A stretch of DNA of 64,000 nt, taken from the NCBI GenBank assembly GCA_051294375.1, contig CM119266.1:2783812-2847811 (forward strand), in the 5' to 3' direction. The notes beneath the pieces are model-generated. The model saw only the letters and a list, made by a program, of their open reading frames with translations. It was not told the origin of the DNA and did no database searches. The stretch comes from Paraspadella gotoi. Lineage: Eukaryota > Chaetognatha. This document shows positions 25,651 to 36,901 of this stretch, piece after piece (position 1 is the stretch's first letter; every line of letters starts with the position of its first letter). Made by a program: the position numbers and the translations under genes.

Positions 25651-26364
25651 TCAGGCGCTGACGTCGCTGTAGGTGTTATGAAGGTCGCACTGGGCGAGCC
25701 CCTCCACGCGTTTGACGAGTTCGTCGCCAAAATCCTCGTGGATGCGAAACCAAAAGAATCCGAGACGAAGGAGACGAAGGACGAAGAAGAGGGAGGGAAC
25801 GGCCGTGCGGATGAGAGGGTCTGAGGGGGGAGAGAGGGAGGAGGGGAGGGAAGAAGAGAGACAATCGGAAGGAAGAGAAAGAAGAGATGAAGGGGAATTA
25901 AAAAAAGGAAGGGAGGAAGTAAAAGAAGAGAGACAATCGGAAGGAAGAGAAGGAAGAGATGAAGAGGAATTAAAAAGAGGAAGGGAGGAAGTAAAAGAAG
26001 AGAGACAATCGGAAGGAAGAGAAAGAAGAGATGAAGGGGAATTAAAAAAAGGAAGGGAGGAAGAGAATGTGGAAGGAAGATAAGAGGACAAGATAAAAAA
26101 AAAGTATGGGTCAAATGTTACATTGACCGATTGAAGCATCAGCTAATAATCCTTAATACACGATCCGCGTGCTCTCGACAAGGTTCGATCCTCACCCATA
26201 AACAATCCGATGCTGACGTCGACGGCGTAGGCGACCCAAAACGCGGCGAGCACCTTCATCCCTTGATTGTGCTTCTCCACAAAGACGATGATGGAGCCGA
26301 TGAGCGCTCCCACGAGGGCCACGATCATCACCTTGTTCTCCCACGCCGGCTTCGGATTTCTCAT
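25651..26364 (-). CDS. REEP/DP1-like small membrane protein, paralog B
   Basis: Exons 26364-26196 and 25820-25651 join in phase 1 and give 112 residues. Three hydrophobic stretches are visible: VMIVALVGALIGSIIVFVE, VLAAFWVAYAVDVSIGLFM and AVPSLFFVLRLLRLGFFWF, the last followed by FGDELVKRVEGL. These line up with paralog A block by block (FWVAxxxD, RLLRxxFxW, G-x-x-LV). There is no signal peptide. The predicted topology is membrane hairpins, as in REEP/DP1 proteins. The intron contains a 72-bp purine-rich minisatellite. It is shorter at the C-terminus than paralog A. Confidence 0.6.
25855..26080. repeat. 72-bp minisatellite in the paralog B intron
   Basis: Three copies of a purine-rich 72 bp unit, with the motif acaatcggaaggaaga starting at 25861, 25933 and 26005. 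All lie within the intron of paralog B. Because 72 is a multiple of three, long artefactual frames appear on both strands. Confidence 0.9.
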
Positions 26365-27009
26365 TGCGTCTCCAGGAGTTGTACAAGTGAACAAACAAAA
26401 TAAGTAAACACATATAAAAAAAAAATTAAAAAAAAATATATCGCTGCACGGAAGTGAACCGTAAGGAACAGGAACTGGCTGAAAGAAAATTATATATCGA
26501 TTTTCTTTTCGCCTAAATGAAATTTAAATTCGAATGTTTAAATATGTTATAGAATATAGATAATAAATAATATGTGTTGGATATCGGTTTTTGCCTTTGA
26601 TACAATTCTGCCTTTGTTTCTCGAAATTAAATGCGATGAATTAATCTTATTAATATTATTGATTTTTTTTTCATTATCATTGACCCAAAGCTTATACAAA
26701 TTATTTTTTCTCGTCAGAGTCCAGCACCGTGCACCTTGGTCATTCGACAAAAAAACAAAAGTCTCTCTCGAAGTGAGATCTGGGAGATGAAGAACTGGCA
26801 ACATAAGCGCGTCATAAGCGCGAGAAAAAAAAGAAAAGTATTATTTATGTAATTCTAGACTATAAGTAATTAATTAATAAGAGACAAAACGTCGACCACC
26901 ATGTTTACTTTTTATATGTATTGTATAATGATTAATAAATTAGAAAGCGAAGTATTTTCAATATTAGTATAGAATTTGAAAACAACGCAAAACTAAAAAA
27001 ACTCTTTCT
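26365..27009. other. AT-rich spacer between paralogs B and C
   Basis: About 650 bp upstream of paralog B and downstream of paralog C. No coding frame has recognisable content. It presumably carries the promoter of B and the 3' UTR of C (AATAAA-like motifs are present on the minus strand near 26930-26940). Confidence 0.4.
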
Positions 27010-27542
27010 TCATTTCTTTTCCTTGATCGTTCGCTTCCGAACGACGTCGCCGTCTCCACCGCCCTCACCCACGGCTCCCTTCTCGTCATCCTTCCCTTTG
27101 AGGTCGGCCATGAGGTCGGCCATGAGGTCGGCCTTGTGGTCGGCCATGAGATCGGCCTTGTGGTCGGCCTTGTGGTCGGCCTTGTGGTCGGCATTGTGGT
27201 CGGCCTTGTGGTCGGCCATGAGGTCGGCCTTGTGGTCGGCATTGTGGTCGGCATTGTGGTCGGCCTTGTGGTCGGCCTTGTGGTCGGTCTTGAGGTCGGT
27301 CTTCGCCGCCGCCTTCCGGTTTTCAAACGCTACCCTCTCTCCGTTGAATTTATAATAGTAAAACCACTGGAAGAGGAACTGGGTCAGTCGAAGAAGGGAA
27401 TTGTCGGGGGATCCTAGGAAAGGATCTGGAGAAAGAGGGGGGAGAATAAAGAAAATAAAAAAGGCGGGCCGGATAATTGTCGATATTATTTCAATAATAA
27501 TAATAATACTAACACTAATAATAATAATAATATTAAAAATAA

Positions 27543-27588
<46 letters not shown>

Positions 27589-27713
27589 AACACTAATAAT
27601 ACTAACACTAATAATAACAATAATAATAATAATAATAATACTAACACTAATAATACTAACACTAATAATAACAATAATAATAATAATAATACTAATGCTA
27701 ATAATACTAACAC

Positions 27714-27754
<41 letters not shown>

Positions 27755-27757
27755 GAA

Positions 27758-27817
<60 letters not shown>

Positions 27818-28141
27818 TTAATTAATAATAATAATAATAATAATACTAATAATTAATAAGAACAATAATAATAATAATAATAATTAATAAAAATAATAAT
27901 AATAATACTACTAACACTAGTAATAATAATAATAATAATAATTATAATAATAATAATATGAACGCCAATAATACTAACACTAGTAATAATAATAATAATA
28001 ATAATTATAATATAATAATAATAATAATAATAAAAAATAATAATTAATAATACTTATAACACTGTAATATAATCAATAATAATAATATAATATTATAAAA
28101 CTCATGATCGCACTATAATACTAACACTTATTAAACTTGTA

Positions 28142-28192
<51 letters not shown>

Positions 28193-28273
28193 TATAATAA
28201 TAATAATATGAACGCCAATAATTACTAACACTATATAATAATAATAATAATAATATAATAATAATAATAATAA

Positions 28274-28307
<34 letters not shown>

Positions 28308-28622
28308 TAATTAATAATAATAATAATTAATAATAATAATAATAATAATCGCTACCCAGCCAGAACAACGATGCCTCCCCACTTCCGCGTCAACACTCCA
28401 CTCCCGTTCCCAACCTCGCCTTTCACTCCCCCCTCCCCCAAAACCCCTTTTTTTCCCCAACCCCCACGACGCGGCCACGCCCACCCCGCCCCCACCGACG
28501 ATGCGATGAACGACGACTGCGATCCAAAACGAAATCCAAACTTTCGTCTCTTCTCTTCGACGTTTGATGACGGCGCCGATGGTGAGAAGAAGGGCGAAGA
28601 AGGGGACGCCGCCCGCGATCAC
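27010..28622 (-). CDS. REEP/DP1-like membrane protein, paralog C, with (KADH)n tail
   Basis: Two exons are supported: about 28622-28498 (VIAGGVPFFALLLTIGAVIK, then KVWISFWIAVVVHRIVG) and 27413-27010 (RLTQFLFQWFYYYKFNGERV, then the repeat tail). They join in phase 1 like paralogs A and B, and FWIAVVV and RLTQFLFQWF align with FWVAYAV and RLLRLGFFWF. The tail is about fifteen tetrapeptides of the KADH/NADH/KADL type encoded by a 12 bp minisatellite, followed by a charged end (KGKDDEKG... KEKK). The N-terminal exon is missing: the 5' boundary is an acceptor after ctcaccag, and the start codon must lie further upstream. The intron is almost entirely (AAT)n, roughly 0.85 kb. Confidence 0.55.
27108..27305. 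repeat. Coding 12-bp minisatellite encoding KADH-type repeats
   Basis: Plus-strand unit close to gtggtcggcctt, about sixteen copies, slightly variable (gtggtcggcatt, atgaggtcggcc). On the minus strand, in frame with paralog C, it encodes alternating KADH, NADH, KADL and MADH. The unit length preserves the frame, so copy number can vary without frameshift. Confidence 0.9.
27485..28355. repeat. Very long (AAT)n trinucleotide tract
   Basis: About 870 bp dominated by AAT/ATA repeats with interruptions such as actaacact and a repeated patch (atatgaacgccaataa near 27956 and 28206). It fills most of the intron of paralog C. On one strand it reads as (TTA/ATT)n. Confidence 0.95.
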
Positions 28623-28639
28623 CTGGTGAGGTGAGGTGA

Positions 28640-29090
28640 GGTGAGGTGGCGCCGAGTAGGGGGGGGGGTTCTTTCTTTCTCGGTGATCTTTTTTTTCTCG
28701 AAATGTGAAATCTTAAATCGGCCTTTACTCATTAATTTCTAGATTAATGTGAAGCTACCTATTTTTTTTAGAATTTTGTGAATTATTCATTACGAAGAAA
28801 GCATATTTATTTCTCTCTGGAATTTCGTAAGTCTAAAAATAGAAACCGAAAAAAAATCCAGACTTTTGCCTCAGTCGTCCATTAATATTAAAATATTCTT
28901 GGTAATAATAGTCGTGATTGAAAGCTTGCAGGGTTTTTGTTATATTATTATTTTTTGCGATGGATGTCCAATGTCAGGGACAAGATAGCTTATTTATAAA
29001 ATGAATGGATGATTTTATATTGTTGTACCAATTTCAAAGATAACTTAAAATTCTCTTACTAATTTTTTGTTTATTTCCCCAGTTGAAAAT
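28640..29090. other. AT-rich interval, no gene seen
   Basis: Upstream of paralog C (minus) and before the ORF at 29095 (plus). The missing first exon of paralog C should lie here or beyond. An ATG on the minus strand near 28731 (MSKGRFKI...) is open but runs into a stop in the joined frame, so I could not confirm it. Confidence 0.3.
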
Positions 29091-29094
29091 AAAG

Positions 29095-29415
29095 ATGAAT
29101 TTGACAATGAATCAAAATCTCTCTCGTCTCGTGACCTCGACTCTTGATATTTCCGACAGAGCGGCGCTGGTCTCCATCGTCAAGGCACGAGCGGAGTTGC
29201 AATCCAGCGCCAGACGAATTCCCATCAGCGACAGGAAGTGGATGGCGCTGAGACGACAACACGTGGAAAATCCATCGGGTAGTTGCATGGCTCGAGGGAA
29301 GAGGCCGATGTGTGGCGATGAGAGTCTTGCTGAAAGTCTCGGGGATGATTGCGCGCCGGTTTATTACTTTGCTTGTGCTTCGAGTTTGTGTTTGTTATGG
29401 TTTGAAATTTTTTAG
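29095..29415 (+). CDS. Hypothetical 106-residue ORF or first exon
   Basis: ATG follows a pyrimidine stretch and CAG at about 29080. The first 62 residues (MNLTMNQNLSRLVTSTLDIS..., RIPISDRKWMALRRQH) have balanced, coding-like composition. A possible donor (TCGG|gtagtt) follows at about 29279. Beyond it the frame runs to a stop at 29413-29415 with less convincing sequence. I do not recognise a domain. It could be an upstream exon of the F-box gene, but I found no phase-compatible acceptor before 30433. Confidence 0.3.
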   Translation: MNLTMNQNLSRLVTSTLDISDRAALVSIVKARAELQSSARRIPISDRKWMALRRQHVENPSGSCMARGKRPMCGDESLAESLGDDCAPVYYFACASSLCLLWFEIF

Positions 29416-29622
29416 TTTACGGTAAGGACAGAAAGAACTCGTAAGAGCTAACTCTATCGATTTTGTATCTTAGTCGTATTTTAAAAAGATCGTGTGAATT
29501 ACTTGAGTCCCACATTTTAGAGCAATTAATAAGTAAAGCTCGCCTTGACTATGCGAACTTGAAACTACTCCCTAAAGCTGTGGCTGAATTGTTATGATCT
29601 CTCTCTCTCTCTCTCTCTCTCG

Positions 29623-29657
<35 letters not shown>

Positions 29658-30432
29658 CCTCTCCTATTTAGCTTCAATTTTCAGTTGTTGACATCGTTGT
29701 CATTTTAAATACTTGACGAAAATGACGTATTCGTCATCTACGTCTTTCTGTACGAACTAAACCTTTCGTACTCGTGAACATAAAACGTTTTTTATACGCG
29801 AGAAAAACAGTCACGTGACTACGACGATTAAAGGGCAAATTTCGACGTTGACGACGATCGTGATAAGTATGGATGATGATGATGATGATGATGACGATGA
29901 CGGTAACCACGAATATAATCTCGATCGCATTGTATGGGTCGCTCCGATGAAGAATGCGTTCAATTACCCATCGTCAAAAGGAAAAAAAAAAAATTCAGAC
30001 GATGGCGAAAGACGAAACGATTTGTTGAAATTCTTTTTTGAAATTGGAAATTAGAAAATTTTAAATTTCATTTTTTTTGAAATGCAAATACTAGTTGTTA
30101 AATATTTTATCTTTAAGGTCATTATTTTATAGAAACACAAAGAACTCGTAAATTGGATGAAATAATAAATTAAAATGTTTTGGCGAGTAAAGGATGACGA
30201 GATCCTCCTTCGTCAGCCCAAAATCCACACCGGTCGTCAATCGAGCGAGTCCCGATCGAAGCCAATCGTCAAATCATTCGTAAACAAAATACGATTTAAA
30301 AAAAAAAAGAAAAAAAAGAAGAAAAAACTAACAAATAAAAAACAAAAAAAATTAAGAAAAAACTAACAAATAGAAAACTCTTTGTCTTTTTTTTTTTTGC
30401 GTTTCATTTTTTCTTTCTCCGCGGAAACCCCA

Positions 30433-31805
30433 ATGGATGGAGTTGGCGGTTGCCGGGGCCTCGGTCTCGAGACGGCTTCTGTCGTTGAAGACATTCTCGA
30501 AGACATGAAGAAGTTGACGAGACAGTTTGGAGATGAAAAAGGCGCGAGGAGCAACTCCGAGGAGCAGGGGCGTGGAGAAGAAGGGAGAGCGTTGGCTAAG
30601 TTAATTGTAAAGAAAATGGATCATTTGCAGGTAAGGTATTATTAATAATATTAATAAATGACGCGTTTTATTATCGGGTTTGATTAATAATCGGAGAAGT
30701 GGTTAAAGTCCTCTTAGGAATTAAGGTTGTCATGAAGTGAAAAGCCTTAATTTACATTTGTCTTCCAATCATGTTAACACAAGACTCACTTTCAGAATTT
30801 GCGTCTCACAATGTCTGAGTCCATGTTCACTGTTCACTGTTCACTGAACTGAACTAAACAGTGAACATGGATTCAGATAGAAACTTTCAGTGTTCAGTCA
30901 TACTGACGCGATAACGGAAACACAAATAGTAGTCATAGACACAAATAGGAGTCATAGATACAAATAGGAGTCATAGACACACAGATACACAAAATTCATA
31001 TTTATCTGAAACAGTCTAGACTCCATAGTCCAGAGTCAGTGTCTAGCAAACATCCAGATTAGGTTCTCGTGCCTCAGTCAGATGATACCAGTGAGAACGA
31101 CGAGGTTTTCACCACCGGGTCACGGTGACCGAGTCACAGTCATAATCGCAGTCAACTGTAAACATCGATTAATCTTAACTTTTTTCGTTTGTGCGAAAAG
31201 AGTCGATCGTTTCTTGTATAAGTCACTTCATCGATCCCTTGTTGTTTTTGCAATAGTTTTTCATGATTGAGTGTAGCTTTACAGTACCTTTACAGTACCT
31301 TTACCTTTACAGTACCTTTACAGTCCTGTGCAAAAAAAAGAGGCCACCCAAAAACATTATTAAAATAAATCGAGGGAAATTCCTTTAAAATAAAAGATAT
31401 TATAAGTGAATAATATTTATGGAAAAAGGAACTATTGGTATAAATTTGGTTAATCTGATACGAAGCAGTGATTTTTTAAAAGTAACTACTCAGTTACAAC
31501 TACTAAGTACGCAAACAGAATGTTAGAGGCAGTAATTCGGTAAAAAAACATCAATGAATAAAAATATCCTGTGACAGAATTTCCTCATCAAACTGGACGA
31601 TTTGCTGAATCCCGTTGATGACAACGATGAAGACTGCAGCTTCCAACGACTGCGTCAGTTGTACCTAGAATCAACGCGCTGCGGCGGCAGCGGCGGCAGC
31701 GGCGCAGGATGCGGAAGAGAAGCTGCCGCGGCGAAGTGCGTTTTGCACGCGGATGATCGTGAAGGGTTCCACTTTCCACCTCGGGCTGTTAGGGTGAGGA
31801 GAGAT

Positions 31806-31855
<50 letters not shown>

Positions 31856-34800
31856 AGATTCCAATTATCAATTAATTTCTTCAGAGAAACAAAAGCAGCG
31901 TCGGAGTTCAAGTCAAAAAAATCGATAATCACGACGACGAGATTCGCGATGATAATTTGACAACTGAGCGGAAATCGTCGCCGCCGAAAGTCAAGCAGCG
32001 CAGCCGCAGCATTTCGCTGCGATCGGGAAACGCGGCGCCGCTGAATTCAGCATGCAGCGCATCGCCGTCTTCGATCAGCGCTGCCAAAGCAAAAGCGTTG
32101 TCTACAACTTCTTTGAATGCTGCGGAAAGAGTTTCATTATCGGTTGCGGGGTATTCGAATGAACTTTTGCGTCCATCCTCTGCTGCGGAAATGGCTCCTG
32201 CATCTTCTTCTGCAGAATTGGCTGCTGGATCCTCTGCTGCGGAAATTTCTGCTGCATCTTCCGCGTATTCCTCGTCAATGCAGGTTCCTTCTTCGTCGGC
32301 CTCTTCAACGAAGAATCGCTTCTCCTACTCTACCCCTCAAACTGCTGCACCGACACCACCTCTAAGATCTCTAAAGAACACTTCATCAACACCAGCATTT
32401 ACATCTCCGCTCTCATTTTCCCCAACACTCTTGCCCAAATCTCCTCTCACAATCTCCCCGATTTCCTCTGAGAGGTCTCCTCTCACCATCTCTCCAACTC
32501 CTCTTCAGAGTCCATCAACACTCTCGCCAACAACCTCAATTCTCTCGCCCTCGACATCCTCACCGACACCTTCCCTCAAATCTCCTACAACCTCTTCGCC
32601 ATCACCCTCGGAGGTTTGGCCCAACTTCGGTTCTCTTCCGACGGAGATCTTGACTCACGTCTTCGGATTCCTGACGACGAGAGATTTGGGGGCCGCTTCG
32701 AGTGTCTGCTCCAAGTGGCGCCGGATCGCCGGTCATCACAGCCTCTGGCACTCCATAACTCTCCAACCATCGAGGCGAGTTCGCGAGGGTTTGCCGTGTT
32801 CCAGAAATTGAAAATTTATGAGTATTGATTATAACATAATATATATTGTTGTAATTTTTCTCTCTTTTCGTTGTTCAAATAAGATAGAGATTCAGAAAAC
32901 GAAAGTTCTTAGTATTTTTTACAACGATTTTATTTACAAAGAAAAGCTGCAGCATATCAAAGTGCCCGATACTCATCTCTTGGTCTCGTGCGACTTCAGA
33001 GCATGTTTACAATATCCCTCAGGGACTGCATTGGCATCCGCAGACGCCGCCTGAAGGGAGACCGGTGTTGCACGAGCGTACGCCAATCCAATTGGATGAT
33101 ATCATTGGCACTGCTGCGCTTGGACCTTGGAACTGGCTACTTCAGTTCGATGGACGATACTATGCCAGCCCTGGTGGGCTTAGGGATGGGCAAATCACCT
33201 CGAGTCCTCTGGCAGATTTTATATGGAGGGACTATGAAGTGGAAGCTTTGCTTCTTTTCGATCTCTGCATGGGGCAGAGTCAGTTCTTTTCTGGTATCGG
33301 AGGCAGACGATACAAATCCTGGCCTGTGAGAGGGATCTCATCGGACCCTACTGAACCATTTGAACAGCATTGAAGCGGAGCATCAAGTGACGTGCGAAAA
33401 GGAGACGAATGGTCAAATTCCCAATGCTCGATGATGCTTATAAAGCGCAGAGAGGGACGGCTCATTGGAATTTCAGTATATCCAAACCGACCCACACTGA
33501 CCAATATATTCCCTTACGATTCGCATGCTCCCTTGTCACACAAGCTCGCCACGGTCAGGTCCCTTACCAGGAGAGCTCAACTGATCCGTCGACCCCCGAG
33601 CTCCAGGCCCAGAGCTTGAGCATGTCAAAAGAGCCTTGGCGCTCAAATGGTTACCCTCTGTGGGCATTCGAGAAGGCTAGGTTCGGCTGAACCAAGCTGA
33701 GGGCAGTGGCCACCAAGGGGCTGCCCAAGTAACCGCTGACGCAAGCTCAACCTCCGCCCCCCAGGAGGAAGAGCGAGGCCTTGCTGCCGAAGTACCACAG
33801 CGCCACCACAGCGCAACGGGAGATAAGCAGAAGCGTCTCAAGACCGTATGGTCACTTGTCCTCCCTACCACCAGGGGATCACTGAAGCTTTGGTGGCGGG
33901 TGCTAGCAAACAGGGGATCTCCACTGTCAGTGACGACCCGCGGCTCTTTACGTGAGCAATTGGTGAAACCGAAAGACAAAAATCCCCAGACCGAAAACAT
34001 CAGGAGCCCGTCTATTGGGCGGCCTGTGCAGGGCGGGCAACCAAGCCGCACAGCAGCATACGTGGGTGAACAGGGAAGTCTCTATCAGATCGGTGTTATA
34101 CAACCAGCAAAAGAAAAGCCGATAATAATACAAAAGACAAGTCGAGGCCACTAACTGTCGGCTTCATAGCAGAACATTCGGCCAATACGGGCCATCTGTT
34201 TAGAGAATTTACTTGGACTGTTTCTCATGCTTGTCCATGACAAAACTGGTTCTCAAGATGGTATTAGAGAGGCAATTTACATCAAGCCCGTCGAGCCCTC
34301 TTGAACCGTGATGGAGGGACGATTTCGCAGCTCCCTCCAAGCTACGATTCGCTCATCAAGTTGGCGGTGTGGAACACCCTACACCACCCCAACCGCACGG
34401 TGATTTCCCCTGTCCCTAACCAACTCCCAGGTCAGGCGTTTAGGCCTTTCTCAGCCAAGCAATGGACGTCCGATGCCTCTGCTGAGGCTACAGCAACTTG
34501 GTGTGACCCTTCTTCACACTGAGCGTCGATTCCAAAACGACGGCTGCAGGAGGGAAGGATTGAGGAGTCTGTATCACCGTGCATCCAAGCAAGCGCTAAG
34601 AACAGGCAATCCGGGCCCACCTCACCGGCAGGTGAGAGGAGGGCAGTTCACGGCAGGTCTTATCAAGGCCAAAAGAGGATATTCGAGATGGCCCACTCGG
34701 CACTTCCAAGATGGATCACTCACCCGATCCTCAGGGTGTCGAACTCTACAAAAATATCTTCTCAGCCTTTGATACCAGGTCAATGTACCGATTCACATCG

Positions 34801-36481
34801 TCTAACGTCCCCGATTTGCCGCGCGGCCGCGCGGGCGGGGCCAGCTCAATTTAGCTTTCTTTCCTAACTTAAGTTTTTAACTAACTAATGTTACTTACCG
34901 TATCCCTCACCACTGTATTCCTTCAATTTCATCTCCTTTCACTCGGCTATCATACTCCATTAGTCTCAAATCCAACTATTCTACCTCTCTATTATCATTT
35001 TGTTATTAATTCATTTGCCATTTATCTGATTCATTTATCTTTGTTGTACATTTGTCCGAAAAAATTGTAATGTTTCTCTCTCTCTCTTCTCCTCTCATAC
35101 GCTTTCTTATTCACCATTTTTCAAGAAATCAACCTGTATTTCCCCTTTCTCCTGTCTCCTACCTCTCACCTGTCGCTGAATTCTGCACCACGTCCTTCTC
35201 AATTCTTTGTTTGGAATTCTCTCTCTCTCTCTCTACAATCTCTCTCTCTCTTTTCTCTCTCCTCTATCCCCAACTCTATGTATGAGTTGTGATAAAATAC
35301 AACTGTCAAATGCTGATGAAGACTCGAAAAAACAAGAGGTCGAAGCATGTCTCCAATCATTTGTTAGATATCGCGGGTTTGACCAGGAAATACTGAAAAC
35401 TGTTTTCGAATCTGCTGTAACATAATTATATATATGTGATAAGGCGCTACGTGGGCTGAAGATGACTGTCCGTAACTTCTATAACCCCTCTAGCAGCCAT
35501 GGAACGGGTCCCTGGGCTTGGAACCAGGCTTGAGGGTTTGCCATGCCCCCAAGGCGGCTTACGGCCGTCCTCACGCTTCCCGCAGGGTAGGTACCGGTTG
35601 GGATTGAACCCGGTACCTAGTGGTCATGAGCTGATGGCTTTACTCAATGAGTCACGGGGTCACAACTGAAAGTGTCATGATTCTAGGCGGGTGAACCTAG
35701 GCAATGCCCGACTACATGCCCCCCAGATTGTAACCCACCCTGCACTGCTTCCAGTGGAGGGAGGGAGCAATCTTCAGCTAGACAAAGGCCTGGAATCAGA
35801 AGGTTGGAATACGCTCGACAGGATGGGCTCACCAGTGTGGATAAGGCGCTACGTGGGGCTGAAGATGACTGTCCGTAACTTCTATAACCCCCTCTAGCAG
35901 CCATGGAACGGGTCCCTTGGGCTTGGAACAGGCTTGAGGGTTTGCCATGCCCCCAAGGCGGCTTACGGCCGTCCTCACGCTTCCCGCAGGGTAGGTACCA
36001 GGTTGGGATTGAACCCGGTACCTAGTGGTCATGAGCTGATGGCTTTACTTAATGAGTCACCGGTCACAACTGAAAGTGTCATGATTCAAGGCGGGGTTGA
36101 TACCTATAGGACAATGCAACCGATTACTAATATATATAATATATATATTAATATAAGAAAATTTTCCATCTGTTCAATAGATCCTAAAAGCTATCTTGCC
36201 CCTGAATTCAGACATGTTATTATCTTGTAACACGGATGGATGAAGGCCTTAACTTACAAAGCTTTTTCAAAGTCAGGAAGAAAGATTGATTATTGATTAA
36301 TTAATGTATAATTTTCATTGTGATTAAACTTTCTTTCGTTGTGTTTTAGATAATTGAAACTAAAGACAAAGTCTTGATACAGCAACGATTTTATTTTATT
36401 GTACAGACAAGTTTCGGCTTTCATTCAAGCCTTCATCAGTGCTTTGACAATTCACAATTTTCATGTTTTCCAAATTAACTT

Positions 36482-36539
<58 letters not shown>

Positions 36540-36835
36540 TGAGGGAAAAGAAATTAAAGTTGTGAGTGAGGGAGAGAGAGACAGAGAAGCAGAGGTTAAC
36601 ATTTGGTAAGAAAAGTTACATTATTAAATTTACCATTGTTGAACATTTTCTAATGTAACTTTTCTTACCAAATGTTAACCTCTGCTTCTCTGTCTCTCTC
36701 TCCCTCACTCACAAATTTAATTTCTTTTCCCTCACATTCTCTCTCTCTCTCTCTCTCTCTACTAACTTAAACCTGTCCTCACATTTCACCACTGTCCTGT
36801 CTCATATCTTTGTTGGCCATTTCTTCTCTCTCTAT

Positions 36836-36901
<66 letters not shown>

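Noticed and set aside
25629-26139. Long minus-strand frames of repeated Leu/Pro/Ser
   Set aside because: They read through the purine-rich 72 bp minisatellite in the paralog B intron; only the last exon part (from 25820) is coding.
27401-27856. Plus-strand poly-Ile ORF and minus-strand poly-Leu ORF
   Set aside because: Translation of the (AAT)n tract; no coding composition outside the repeat.
30815-30880. Palindrome of catgttcactgtt and its complement
   Set aside because: A short hairpin in an F-box intron with no ribozyme, tRNA or mobile-element features; likely a local inverted duplication.
34801-34850. CpG island or promoter
   Set aside because: A short GC block (gcgcggccgcgcgggcgggg) inside the 3' region of the decayed PLE; it is element sequence without other promoter features.
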